Origin: Sulfuricurvum sp.
GTDB taxonomy: Bacteria > Campylobacterota > Campylobacteria > Campylobacterales > Sulfurimonadaceae
Reading direction: 5' to 3'
Assembly (NCBI RefSeq): GCF_028681615.1
Contig: NZ_JAQUHV010000004.1
Span: 124,001-188,000 of the forward strand
Length of the DNA: 64,000 nucleotides
Shown here: one piece after another, positions 9,004 to 17,049 of the stretch
How positions within the stretch are numbered: position 1 is the first letter of the stretch
Layout of the letters: each line of letters opens with the position of its first letter
The notes under the pieces: generated by a model
The model's input: the letters and a program-made list of their open reading frames with translations, nothing else
Told to the model about the DNA's origin: nothing
Databases searched by the model: none
Made by a program: the position numbers and the translations under genes

Positions 9004-9498
9004 ATGAACTATTTTGAGCACCCCTTTCCCCCCATCCTTGATGAACAAACCCGTGTTTTGTTTCTTGGAAGTTTCCCCAGTATCGCGTCGTTCGAACAAG
9101 CTTTTTATTACGCCCATCCGCGCAACGCATTTTGGCCGATCCTCGAAGAGATTTTTGATGTGCGTTTGGAAACCAATGAGGCTAAAAAAACATTCTGTTT
9201 GGAAAAAGGGATTGGGTTATGGGACGTCATCGGGAGTTGCGAGCGGAGTAATTCGAGCGATACGAATCTTAAAAACTGTATTCCAAATGATTTTGAAAAA
9301 CTGTTACGTGACTATCCGAATATCCGTGCGCTCGGATTTACGGGAAAAAAAAGTCATGATCTGTTTGTAAAATATTTTAAAGATTTGGAGATTGAGAGGG
9401 TATTGCTTCCCTCTACTTCACCAGCCCATGCAGCGATGAGCAAAGGGAAAAAAGAAAAGATTTATAAAGAGTTTATAGACAAGTTTTTAACTGTTTAA
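9004..9498 (+). CDS. DNA glycosylase, hypoxanthine-DNA glycosylase-like (UDG superfamily)
   Basis: A 164-residue member of the uracil-DNA glycosylase superfamily resembling the deoxyinosine (hypoxanthine) DNA glycosylase group. Motif 1 is visible as LGSFPS, followed by FYYAHPRNAFWPIL. Motif 2 is LPSTSPAHA near residue 140. The protein would remove a deaminated base in repair; specificity (inosine versus uracil) is inferred from the HPRN motif only. The 83-base spacer from purH has no strong ribosome binding site. A weak -10-like TAAAGT lies 6 bases before the ATG, so the mRNA may be leaderless. The 3' end overlaps the carboxypeptidase gene by 12 bases. Confidence 0.8.
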   Translation: MNYFEHPFPPILDEQTRVLFLGSFPSIASFEQAFYYAHPRNAFWPILEEIFDVRLETNEAKKTFCLEKGIGLWDVIGSCERSNSSDTNLKNCIPNDFEKLLRDYPNIRALGFTGKKSHDLFVKYFKDLEIERVLLPSTSPAHAAMSKGKKEKIYKEFIDKFLTV

Positions 9499-10287
9499 TA
9501 CCTGCTCAAAAATACTTTTTGCCGTTTTCCAGCGGTCTTCTTTAGAATGCATCATAACGATCACGCAATCTTTCCCGTCTTTTTTTGCCCGTGCGATCAA
9601 ACACGCTCCGGCTTTCGAAGTGTACCCCGTTTTAATCCCTACCGCATATTCGTACCGGTTTAGCAATCGGTTGTGGGTATAGGCCCAAAATTTCTTATGG
9701 TTGTTTTGCGAATAGTAGGTGTAGTTATTGAGTTTGCTGATCTCGTTGAATTTTCGATTTTTAATCGCATACTCGGTCAATTTTAAAAGATCATTTGGTG
9801 TCGAGTAGTGATCTTTTTCATCATATCCGCACGGATTTTCAAAATGGGTATGATTCATACCGATGCGCTTAGCCTGTGCATTCATCATATTAACAAAATG
9901 TTCTTCATCCCCGCCGACTGCAATCGCAATCGCTTTTGCCGCGTCATTGTCCGACTGGATCATCGCCGCTTTCACCAAATCGCTCAGTACGATCTGATCA
10001 CCCCGCTTATACCCCGCTATTGTCGGTTCAACCTTGGTCATTTCCCGCGTGATTGTGACGACATGATTCATTTTTCCGCTGTTGATCGCAAGCAATGCGG
10101 TCATTACTTTGGTCAAACTGGCCGGTTTGAGATTTTTGTCACCCTCTTTCGAATACAAAATATGTTTGGTTTTTAAATCTTTTACCACCATTGCATCAAT
10201 CTTCAAATTATCCAGTTGATGTTTATCGATGGCGCCAAAAAGACTAATGGATACTGCAGCACAAAGCCCCAAAATTTTTATAATCAT
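9487..10287 (-). CDS. D-alanyl-D-alanine carboxypeptidase (S11, PBP5/6-like)
   Basis: A periplasmic penicillin-binding protein that trims the terminal D-Ala of peptidoglycan stem peptides. The signal peptide covers residues 1-18. The S11 motifs are complete: SLTK at 57-60 (nucleophile Ser57), SDN at 112-114 and KTG at 219-221. At 266 residues it lacks the C-terminal beta domain and amphipathic anchor of E. coli PBP5 (about 400), so it is probably soluble. The frame extends to 10335, but the ATG at 10287 with GAAGGA upstream and a proper signal peptide is chosen. It follows znuB by 54 bases and could be the last gene of the zinc cluster. Confidence 0.92.
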   Translation of the reverse strand: MIIKILGLCAAVSISLFGAIDKHQLDNLKIDAMVVKDLKTKHILYSKEGDKNLKPASLTKVMTALLAINSGKMNHVVTITREMTKVEPTIAGYKRGDQIVLSDLVKAAMIQSDNDAAKAIAIAVGGDEEHFVNMMNAQAKRIGMNHTHFENPCGYDEKDHYSTPNDLLKLTEYAIKNRKFNEISKLNNYTYYSQNNHKKFWAYTHNRLLNRYEYAVGIKTGYTSKAGACLIARAKKDGKDCVIVMMHSKEDRWKTAKSIFEQVLNS

Positions 10288-10341
10288 TATTTTTCCTTCA
10301 CATTCTATTTCCGCTTTAAGCAAAGGACGTGCCAATTTCGC

Positions 10342-11091
10342 CTATAAACGGCGCTTTTCAAGCCATAAAACACTTACCAATGTTATCAATGTCCCGACAA
10401 AAACGATGCTATAGCCTGTCGGCCAATCGTAATGATACGAGAGCACCAATGCCAAGGAGACAAAAAACCATCCATATCCCCATCCAAATAATATCGGCTT
10501 TATTCGCATTTGTAGTAATGCAACCAATGCAGGAGCGATGAGGAGCGTAAAAACGACCAGTACGCCTGCCAGCGGAACCGAAGTAGTGACCATCACCGAA
10601 AGGAGGGCAAAGAAAAAAAGCTCTTTCAAAAATCCGCTGAGTTTTGGGTAGATGACATAATAGAGCAATGCAATCACACTGTAGATTCCTGCCGCCTTTA
10701 ATATTTCATCATTCATGACGAACAAAATATCATTCGCCATCAAACGTTTGAAAAGCTCATCGCCCTCACTGCCGGCACTTAGAACGATCATGACCGAAGA
10801 AGCTCCCAGTGCATACAATAAACCGATAAACGCCTCGATATGGCGACTGTTTTGGGTAGCATAAGCGATGAGCATAGCACCCGAGAGAGCAAAACCCAAA
10901 CTCAGCGGGACTTGATATTTCCCTTCGAAAAAAGCACTGCTGAGCGCAATCCCTACCGCAGCGATTTGCCCGACGGCAAGGTCGGTGAAAATAACCCCTC
11001 TGCGAATGATCTCCAAACCGAAAATCGTATGGATTCCTACCAGAATAAAGGCCAGTATCAAAACCGGCCATAAGATCTCTAACGCAGACAC
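10342..11091 (-). CDS. znuB: ZnuB-like metal ABC transporter permease (ABC-3 family)
   Basis: A 249-residue polytopic membrane protein of the ABC-3 family, the channel of zinc/manganese uptake systems. The family stretch GLEIIRRGVIFTDLAVGQIAAVG opens the second helix region. Seven or eight hydrophobic segments are visible. The start is a GTG at 11091, inside the end of znuA, giving a 13-base overlap and implying coupled translation. No ATP-binding subunit (znuC) is encoded here although the usual operons carry all three. Zinc is inferred from the ZnuA-like partner and the cluster; manganese is possible. Confidence 0.85.
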   Translation of the reverse strand: MSALEILWPVLILAFILVGIHTIFGLEIIRRGVIFTDLAVGQIAAVGIALSSAFFEGKYQVPLSLGFALSGAMLIAYATQNSRHIEAFIGLLYALGASSVMIVLSAGSEGDELFKRLMANDILFVMNDEILKAAGIYSVIALLYYVIYPKLSGFLKELFFFALLSVMVTTSVPLAGVLVVFTLLIAPALVALLQMRIKPILFGWGYGWFFVSLALVLSYHYDWPTGYSIVFVGTLITLVSVLWLEKRRL

Positions 11092-11948
11092 GTTTGTGTC
11101 ACCAAGGTATCAAACCATTTATCCAAAGAGCCATTCCCGACATCATGAGCCAAAATGACTGCCCTTGCACCCGATTTTTCGGCAATAAACTGCGCAGTTT
11201 TCGGCTCATGATAATCATCCTGAGTGATCAACGGGATCTTTTCACTGCGAATTTGAGTGATCACTTCCATGGTGTGTTTGGAACTCGGCGAAATGCCCGG
11301 TAACGGTTCGATGGTTGCTGCAGTACGGATACCGTAACGGTTAAAAAAATAGTTGAAAAGTTCGTGATACTGAACGACTTGCGTATTGCGGCACGGAGCC
11401 ATGGCGGCATCCCATTGCGCCAGTTTGTCCGACCAATGTTTTACAAACGCGTCGTAATTGGCATGATAGACGTTTTTATTGGCCGGATCCATAGCAGAAA
11501 GCTTGAGCATAATCACTTTTGCCAATGTCGGCATGATATGCGGATCGAGTGCGTAATGAGGATTTCCCTCGGCATGGACATCGCCCTGTGCACGAGATAA
11601 CGATACAGGCTTATCGATCATTTTGACGTATCTGGAAAGATCCAAATACCCCTGTGAACCTTGGACGATTTTAGCATTGTTGGCTTGTGCCAAAAGCGGC
11701 GGAATCCATCCAATCTCCAAACCGCCTCCGTTGAGGATCAACAAATCGCTTGAGCGCAATATTCCGATGTATGAAGGACGAGGTGTCACGAAATGGGGAT
11801 CCGACGAAGCAGAGGCGATAACGCTCACTTCAGCCTTGTCTCCGGCAATAGTTTTAGTCAGTTCCCCGATATACGGGTACGCCGCAGCGACATGAACCGA
11901 TGCGAAGATCGGCAGGGAGCACAACAGTGCAAGAGCTATTTTTTTCAT
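11079..11948 (-). CDS. znuA: ZnuA-like periplasmic metal-binding protein
   Basis: A 289-residue cluster A-I solute-binding protein with a signal peptide (residues 1-23) that delivers Zn(II) to the ABC permease. Candidate metal ligands are His52 (in DPHFVTPRP), His131 (NPHYALDP), the His in QYHELFNYFF and the DDYHEP segment near the C-terminus. The charged His-rich loop is short (RAQGDVHAEGNPH, about 119-131). It is the third gene of a minus-strand cluster: small His/Cys protein, outer-membrane barrel, znuA, znuB. A Zur- or Fur-type regulator would be expected. Confidence 0.88.
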   Translation of the reverse strand: MKKIALALLCSLPIFASVHVAAAYPYIGELTKTIAGDKAEVSVIASASSDPHFVTPRPSYIGILRSSDLLILNGGGLEIGWIPPLLAQANNAKIVQGSQGYLDLSRYVKMIDKPVSLSRAQGDVHAEGNPHYALDPHIMPTLAKVIMLKLSAMDPANKNVYHANYDAFVKHWSDKLAQWDAAMAPCRNTQVVQYHELFNYFFNRYGIRTAATIEPLPGISPSSKHTMEVITQIRSEKIPLITQDDYHEPKTAQFIAEKSGARAVILAHDVGNGSLDKWFDTLVTQTCLR

Positions 11949-11957
11949 AGGTATTCC

Positions 11958-13250
11958 TTAAAATGCGTGAGCGCCGTGAGCGCCGAGTTCTAATGTGTAG
12001 TTGAGCATCACTTCATGAATCGTTTTTGCCTGATCGTCGATATATTTCGAATGATCTTGATTGTATTGGAGGCGAAAACGGGAAAACTCAAACGGTTTGT
12101 ATTCGAGTTTGACACTGGTACGGTGCAGATGATCAATACTGGTTAGAGAATCGCCGGTACGGTTTTGATAGATATCATCGTAACGGAGCCCCATTGCCCA
12201 GTTCTCATCGATTTTGTAGAGGAGTTCGGAGTAATATCCCGATTGTCTCTGCGTTAATGTTTCGACATCTTTATCCCGTTGCATCCATTCATTCTGCCAA
12301 ATCAACTGTCCGTAGTTTTCAAAGGGGTATTCAAGCGTCAAATCGGCTCCGTAGACACGTGTTTGACCGTAATTGGTAAAACTGTTTGGTATCGGGTCGC
12401 CTAATCCATCGAGATTTTGAACTTCCGATTTGCCCTGAGCGTAGCTGAGTCCTGCCAAGAGGGTTGCATCTGCAACGTCGGTACTGGTTTTCAGATATCC
12501 TACGGCCGTAGAAGCCGATTCTTTGGCACTGAACCCTTGATACGGGTTTCCGTTAAAGAGCTCAAATCCCGCCATCAGATACAGCGACGTCGGTGCTACC
12601 CATTGCAGCTGGGCTCCCGCACCGCCGAGACCGTCCGGACCGAATAAGGCATTGTTAATGAGTTCCTGATCTTCAAAGTTCCATGCATGGTGATGCTTTT
12701 CATTGACCCGTCCGAAAGCACTTTTAAATTTCCCCGCTTTGAAGCGCAAACCGTAATCGAGTGCACGGGTCACAAAATAGGCCTCTTCGATTTCAATTCC
12801 GCCGTCTCCGCGGATGTGAAAAATCGCGCTTGCATCCAGATAGGGATCGACCGTCGAACTCATTGCCACTTCAGCGTAGTTGAAGTTGAAACCGTCTTTC
12901 GCATTAAACGGTATCTCCATATTGCCTGCTTCGACGAATCCGGGAATAGCGGCAGCTGCGTATGTGTCATTGCCGACATTGCGTGACGTATATCCGCCGT
13001 TAAGAATCAATGCGATATCCGGAAGCAGTGTCGTCACCGATGCTGTCGATGTTTTTTCCATCGATTCGAGCGATTCTTCCGCTACAGCTGTTTCTTTCGG
13101 AGTTTGAGCTTCCAAAGCCGCAATATGCTGCTGCATTTGCTCCAATTGTTTCTGCAGCTGCGCCATTTGTTGTTTTAACTGCTCCACTTCAGTATTACCG
13201 GCAAACAATGCACCGGTGCATACTAGGGAGAGTACGATTTTTTTAACCAT
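11958..13250 (-). CDS. Outer-membrane beta-barrel protein (porin-like) with N-terminal coiled coil
   Basis: The 430-residue product has a signal peptide (1-18) and a Gln-rich coiled coil (about 20-50), as in trimeric porins. Alternating beta-strand sequence with many aromatics follows, ending in a terminal Phe (HGAHAF), the usual BAM recognition signal. The C-terminus is His-rich. Ten bases separate it from znuA, so it probably supplies the metal across the outer membrane. A carbohydrate- or phosphate-selective porin is the alternative. There is no plug domain, so it is not a TonB-dependent receptor. A good CGGAGAA ribosome binding site precedes the ATG. Confidence 0.75.
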   Translation of the reverse strand: MVKKIVLSLVCTGALFAGNTEVEQLKQQMAQLQKQLEQMQQHIAALEAQTPKETAVAEESLESMEKTSTASVTTLLPDIALILNGGYTSRNVGNDTYAAAAIPGFVEAGNMEIPFNAKDGFNFNYAEVAMSSTVDPYLDASAIFHIRGDGGIEIEEAYFVTRALDYGLRFKAGKFKSAFGRVNEKHHHAWNFEDQELINNALFGPDGLGGAGAQLQWVAPTSLYLMAGFELFNGNPYQGFSAKESASTAVGYLKTSTDVADATLLAGLSYAQGKSEVQNLDGLGDPIPNSFTNYGQTRVYGADLTLEYPFENYGQLIWQNEWMQRDKDVETLTQRQSGYYSELLYKIDENWAMGLRYDDIYQNRTGDSLTSIDHLHRTSVKLEYKPFEFSRFRLQYNQDHSKYIDDQAKTIHEVMLNYTLELGAHGAHAF

Positions 13251-13258
13251 AGTTTCTC

Positions 13259-13280
13259 CGATAATAAATAATAATGATTT
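13259..13280 (-). promoter_or_regulatory. Possible Fur/Zur-type operator
   Basis: The A/T-rich stretch CGATAATAAATAATAATGAT, just upstream of the porin gene, partly resembles Fur-family boxes (GATAATGATAATCATTATC). It is too degenerate for a firm call. A metal-uptake cluster is a plausible place for one. Confidence 0.25.
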
Positions 13281-13294
13281 AGATGTACAAAAGG

Positions 13295-13564
13295 TTAGAG
13301 AGAAGGGGGTGCACGAGGATTAAAACAGGTATTCGGACGCGCTAGTACACGTGTAAAATCGGGGTGAAGAACGACGTCGAATTGGGGAGTATTAAAAAGG
13401 ATCGGCTCAGAAATAGGGGCATCCGCACCGCTCATAAGATTGTACGCATAACATTTGACACAATTGTCATGTTCGTTTAAATCGTGGTGGACGTGAGTAT
13501 TGGCAATACTCATTGATGCCATAAACCACAATAGTAAAATTAAGCGCAAACGAATCTTTTTCAT
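13295..13564 (-). CDS. Small secreted His/Cys protein of the zinc cluster
   Basis: An 89-residue protein with a signal peptide (1-21) followed by a potential metal site: His24, His26, His27, His32, Cys35 and Cys38 in THVHHDLNEHDNCVKC. The C-terminus FNPRAPPSL recalls the RxPP ending of DUF2946-type small proteins found near metal transporters. The role may be periplasmic zinc or copper binding; no function is proven. The frame starts at 13582, but the ATG at 13564 gives a proper signal peptide. A TATAAT lies 7 bases upstream and no Shine-Dalgarno is seen, so the transcript may be leaderless. It leads the cluster running to znuB. Confidence 0.65.
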   Translation of the reverse strand: MKKIRLRLILLLWFMASMSIANTHVHHDLNEHDNCVKCYAYNLMSGADAPISEPILFNTPQFDVVLHPDFTRVLARPNTCFNPRAPPSL

Positions 13565-13571
13565 AATCGCG

Positions 13572-13577
13572 ATTATA
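13572..13577 (-). promoter_or_regulatory. -10 box for the zinc cluster
   Basis: TATAAT on the minus strand ends 7 bases before the ATG at 13564. It lies back-to-back with the -10 box of the Mla operon at 13608-13613. Confidence 0.45.
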
Positions 13578-13607
13578 ACCAATATTCCACAATCAATTTC
13601 GTTTCGT

Positions 13608-13613
13608 TATAAT
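13608..13613 (+). promoter_or_regulatory. -10 box for the Mla operon
   Basis: TATAAT ends 5 bases before the ATG at 13619. This spacing would give an mRNA that starts at or just inside the coding sequence, although an AGG immediately precedes the ATG. Confidence 0.45.
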
Positions 13614-13618
13614 AGGTC

Positions 13619-14737
13619 ATGCAAAATTCAACACCTGCAGGAATCGAGATTGTCGATGACGTTTCCCATACCCTATTGCAATGCAGTGGTGTCTGGACTT
13701 TGCCTCATATAAGCCGTATCGCTTATAAGTTAGAGGCTTTTCATCCGAAGTCATCCGTGATTTGGGATGTGTCCAAAATTGATGAAATCGACTCGGCAGG
13801 GATCGCGCTGTGGCAGCTCTATACCCGTGCATATGAACAAGATGGGATAGAATCCAAACTTGTCGGTGCCAAACAAGACCAAGAACAGCTCTATAAACTT
13901 CTCTATTCTAAATCCCATGAACCGCTCTCCCCTCCGAAAGTGCCCTCTTGGCTTTTTGTTTTGGGACGCGAAACGCATAACAGCATACTCGGAATCGGAA
14001 AATTTTTAGCTTTTTTGGGAGAAGCGTTTGTCCTTTTGTTCTATACACTTCTCCACCCGACTCAAATCCGTTACCGCTCCATTATGGCCCATATTTTTGC
14101 TACCGGAGCTACTGCCCTTCCGATTATTGCGCTCAGCGCTTTTTTGATCGGGGTAGTTGTGGCCTACCAAAGTATCGTACAGCTGCAGAAATTCGGGGCC
14201 GATATTTTTATCGTCGACATGATCGGTATCTCACTGACGCGTGAACTTGCCCCGCTCATAACTGCAATCGTAGTAGCAGGACGCAGCGGTTCGGCGTTTA
14301 CGGCTCAAATCGGTGCGATGAAAATGACTCAAGAGATCGATGCAATGAAAACGATGGGGTTTGACACCTTTACGTTTCTCGTATGGCCGCGTGTTTTTGC
14401 CTTGATGATCGTCATGCCTTTGCTGATCTTCTTTGCCGATCTCATCGGTATATTCGGTGGAATGGTCATCGCACAGGCGCAATCGCATTTGAGTTTTAGC
14501 GAATTTATACACCGTCTTCAGGGAGCCTTGCCAATCAAACATTACATCATCGGTATCGTCAAAGGGCCATTCTTTGCTTTTTTAATCGCGATGGTCAGTA
14601 CCTACCGAGGATTCCAAGTCTCCATGAATACCGAAAGCATCGGTTTATACACAACAAAGAGCGTTGTCAACTCAATTTTTCTGGTCATTGCCTGTGACGC
14701 GATCTTCTCCGTTCTTCTCACGGAGTTGAAATTATGA
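13619..14737 (+). CDS. mlaE: MlaE-type permease with fused N-terminal STAS (MlaB-like) domain
   Basis: A 372-residue fusion. Residues 1 to about 100 form a STAS domain with DSAGIALW (Ser59 is the conserved Ser), equivalent to stand-alone MlaB. From about residue 120 onward is the MlaE permease, with IRYRSIMAHIFATGATALPI, GREL-like LTRELAPLITAIVVAGRSGSA and the family segment GAMKMTQEIDAM. The Mla system moves phospholipids between the outer and inner membranes. The STAS domain normally stabilises and regulates the ATPase subunits. The gene overlaps mlaF by 4 bases (ATGA) and is the first of a five-gene coupled run ending in phosphofructokinase. Confidence 0.93.
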   Translation: MQNSTPAGIEIVDDVSHTLLQCSGVWTLPHISRIAYKLEAFHPKSSVIWDVSKIDEIDSAGIALWQLYTRAYEQDGIESKLVGAKQDQEQLYKLLYSKSHEPLSPPKVPSWLFVLGRETHNSILGIGKFLAFLGEAFVLLFYTLLHPTQIRYRSIMAHIFATGATALPIIALSAFLIGVVVAYQSIVQLQKFGADIFIVDMIGISLTRELAPLITAIVVAGRSGSAFTAQIGAMKMTQEIDAMKTMGFDTFTFLVWPRVFALMIVMPLLIFFADLIGIFGGMVIAQAQSHLSFSEFIHRLQGALPIKHYIIGIVKGPFFAFLIAMVSTYRGFQVSMNTESIGLYTTKSVVNSIFLVIACDAIFSVLLTELKL

Positions 14738-15489
14738 AACGGATCATGGTCGAAGCACGCGATATCGTCACCGCATTCGGTGATACAATCATCCATGATC
14801 ATATCAACTGCACCGTATATGAAAATGAAATTTATGCCCTTTTAGGGGGAAGCGGGTCTGGGAAATCGACCCTTCTGCGTGAAATGATTCTCCTGCAGCG
14901 CCCTCAAAGCGGTTCCCTGAAGGTATTGGGATTTAATTTGGAGACGATTACCCCTCTCGAAGCACAGAGTCTTCGACGTCAATGGGGAGTATTATTTCAG
15001 TCAGGTGCCTTGTACTCTTCGCTCAGTGTCGGTGAAAATATTGCCATGCTCTACCATGAAAACACCGATCTTCCTCCCAAACTGATTGATGAGCTCATAG
15101 CTCTAAAAATCGACCTTGTCGGACTTCCGGCACATGCACGCTATCTGTATCCTGGAGAACTCAGCGGAGGGATGGTGAAGCGTGCAGCACTCGCACGTGC
15201 TCTGGCACTCGATCCGAAACTGCTCTTTTTGGATGAGCCGACTTCCGGTCTCGATCCGCTGAGCTCACGGCAATTTGATGCCCTGATTTGTCAATTACGT
15301 GACCTGCTTGGGCTTACTGTAGTCATGGTGACACATGATTTGGATACTATACACCATAGCATTGATCGGTTTGCGTTGCTGGGTGATAAAAAGGTGGTCG
15401 CAGAAGGGACTTTGGATGAAGTGCTCCAAATCGACCATCCCGTCGTCAATTATTTCTTCCAAAAGGGGTCATATGGAATCGAGAGTTAA
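14734..15489 (+). CDS. mlaF: MlaF-type ABC transporter ATPase
   Basis: The 251-residue ATPase of the lipid transporter. Walker A is GGSGSGKS (38-45), the signature is LSGGM followed by VKRAALARAL, Walker B is LLFLDEPTSGLDPLS, and the switch His lies in MVTHDL. The SGLDP wording and MV after the signature are typical of MlaF/Ttg2A proteins. Both neighbours overlap it (4 bases with mlaE, 17 with mlaD), indicating tight translational coupling and fixed stoichiometry. Confidence 0.95.
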   Translation: MKRIMVEARDIVTAFGDTIIHDHINCTVYENEIYALLGGSGSGKSTLLREMILLQRPQSGSLKVLGFNLETITPLEAQSLRRQWGVLFQSGALYSSLSVGENIAMLYHENTDLPPKLIDELIALKIDLVGLPAHARYLYPGELSGGMVKRAALARALALDPKLLFLDEPTSGLDPLSSRQFDALICQLRDLLGLTVVMVTHDLDTIHHSIDRFALLGDKKVVAEGTLDEVLQIDHPVVNYFFQKGSYGIES

Positions 15490-16441
15490 TTACACCGTCG
15501 TAGGGGTTTTTGTCTTGATTTTAGCATCAGCGCTTATTGCCTTTGCCTTTTGGCTCGGTAAGTACAATCAAGATGATGGGAACTATCATCGCTATCGCGT
15601 CTATATCAAAGAGTCGGTTTCAGGACTAGCACCTGAAGCGGCAGTCAAATTTCACGGGGTCGATGTCGGAATGGTCGAATCGATCAAAATCAATCCGAGA
15701 AACAGTGAAGAGGTCGAACTCACCCTAAAAATCAAAAAAGAGACACCGATTAAGACCGATTCCAGTGCCGTTCTCAAATTTTACGGTATCACAGGGCTGG
15801 CATTTATCGAAATTGTCGGCGGAAGCAAAGATGCCCCTCTGCTCACCACCGGTGCCAATGCCATCGCCACTATTCCTACCTCCCCTTCACTGATCACTCG
15901 CCTTGATGAGTCGCTCAGCAAAGTCGCCGCTAAGCTCTCCGTTACGCTGGATCACGCCGATCAGCTTTTCAGTGATCAAAATGTTCAGAACGTGGCTCAA
16001 ACATTGGATCACCTTCGCTCACTTACGGCACAAATCGATGCATATCAGGTACAGGTAAAACAACTTTTGGCACAAAGTCTTGTGCTGGAAACCAATGCCA
16101 CCGAATCTATGGCATCCATGAAAGAAGCAGCAGTCAGTGTCAAAACCTCATCCGGAAACTTTAATACACTTATGCAGACCAAAATGAGCACTACCCTAGA
16201 ATCGCTCAATGCGACCTCAGATGAGAGCCATGCCCTGATTCGAAAGCTGGAGGCGTCACTTGATCGCGGTGATTACGATGTCCGTGCCATTGTCACCCCG
16301 GCATCCTCAGAACTGAGTGACCTGATTGACCAAACCCGCAGTCTCACCAACGAAATGGAATTGACATTGCGTAATCTACGCGAAAGCCCTTCCGACCTGT
16401 TGTTTAAAAAATCCACCCCAAAACCCGGACCCGGAGAATAA
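15473..16441 (+). CDS. mlaD: MlaD-type MCE domain protein
   Basis: A 322-residue inner-membrane-anchored protein. One helix (about residues 9-30) is followed by an MCE domain (about 38-120, with VSGLAPEAAVKFHGVDVG). A long helical, partly coiled-coil tail (about 140-310) ends in KPGPGE. MCE hexamers form the periplasmic lipid channel of Mla. The open frame extends upstream, but the ATG at 15473 (AAAAGGGG upstream) fits the family N-terminus and overlaps mlaF by 17 bases. Confidence 0.92.
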   Translation: MESRVNYTVVGVFVLILASALIAFAFWLGKYNQDDGNYHRYRVYIKESVSGLAPEAAVKFHGVDVGMVESIKINPRNSEEVELTLKIKKETPIKTDSSAVLKFYGITGLAFIEIVGGSKDAPLLTTGANAIATIPTSPSLITRLDESLSKVAAKLSVTLDHADQLFSDQNVQNVAQTLDHLRSLTAQIDAYQVQVKQLLAQSLVLETNATESMASMKEAAVSVKTSSGNFNTLMQTKMSTTLESLNATSDESHALIRKLEASLDRGDYDVRAIVTPASSELSDLIDQTRSLTNEMELTLRNLRESPSDLLFKKSTPKPGPGE

Positions 16442-16443
16442 CC

Positions 16444-17049
16444 ATGCGATACCCTTTCTTTTTTTTATTAAGCTCTTTGCTGATCATCGGATGTTCCGCT
16501 CCGCTCACTCCGCCTATCAATGAGTACACGATTCTTCCGTATGAGCATTCTGTAAAAGAGACAGCCCCGTTATCGTCTCATACACTTAGTATCGCTTCGA
16601 GCAAGACACTCCCTTCTCTTGCGTCCAAAAATCTGTATTACCTTCGTGAAGGGGGAGAAAGCGGAGCCTATCTTTACAGCCGGTGGAGTGATACCCCCTC
16701 AGTATTGATCCAACAAATACTCACAGCTTCGTTAGAGGAAAAAGGATTATTTGCTTCTCTTTTACCTCCGACATCTTCAGCACATGCCGACTGGGTGCTT
16801 GAATCGGATCTGAACGCTTTTTATCACCGATTTTCATCAAAAGATAAAAGTGAAGGATTTATCGATATCACCTACAGACTCATCGATACAACAACCAAAC
16901 TGCCTATCGGATCAAAACGCTTTACCGTAACCGTACCTGCAACTACGAATGATGCAAAAGGGGGAGTAACTGCCCTCACTCAAGCAACCCGGCAGCTTTC
17001 TACGGAAGTGATGGAATGGATGAGAAATCTTATACAGGAAAAAAGATGA
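16444..17049 (+). CDS. ABC-type transport auxiliary lipoprotein (PqiC/DUF330-like)
   Basis: The 201-residue product has a lipoprotein signal with lipobox LLIIGC near residue 17. The rest resembles the ABC-type transport auxiliary lipoprotein family that accompanies MCE transporters: Y-x-L/I-x-P start (YTILPY), a central LYSRWSDTPSVLIQQ and the C-terminal ATRQLSTEVMEWM. It is likely to be anchored in the outer membrane and to dock the MCE channel. It starts 2 bases after mlaD. Its stop overlaps the start of phosphofructokinase (ATGA). Confidence 0.83.
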   Translation: MRYPFFFLLSSLLIIGCSAPLTPPINEYTILPYEHSVKETAPLSSHTLSIASSKTLPSLASKNLYYLREGGESGAYLYSRWSDTPSVLIQQILTASLEEKGLFASLLPPTSSAHADWVLESDLNAFYHRFSSKDKSEGFIDITYRLIDTTTKLPIGSKRFTVTVPATTNDAKGGVTALTQATRQLSTEVMEWMRNLIQEKR

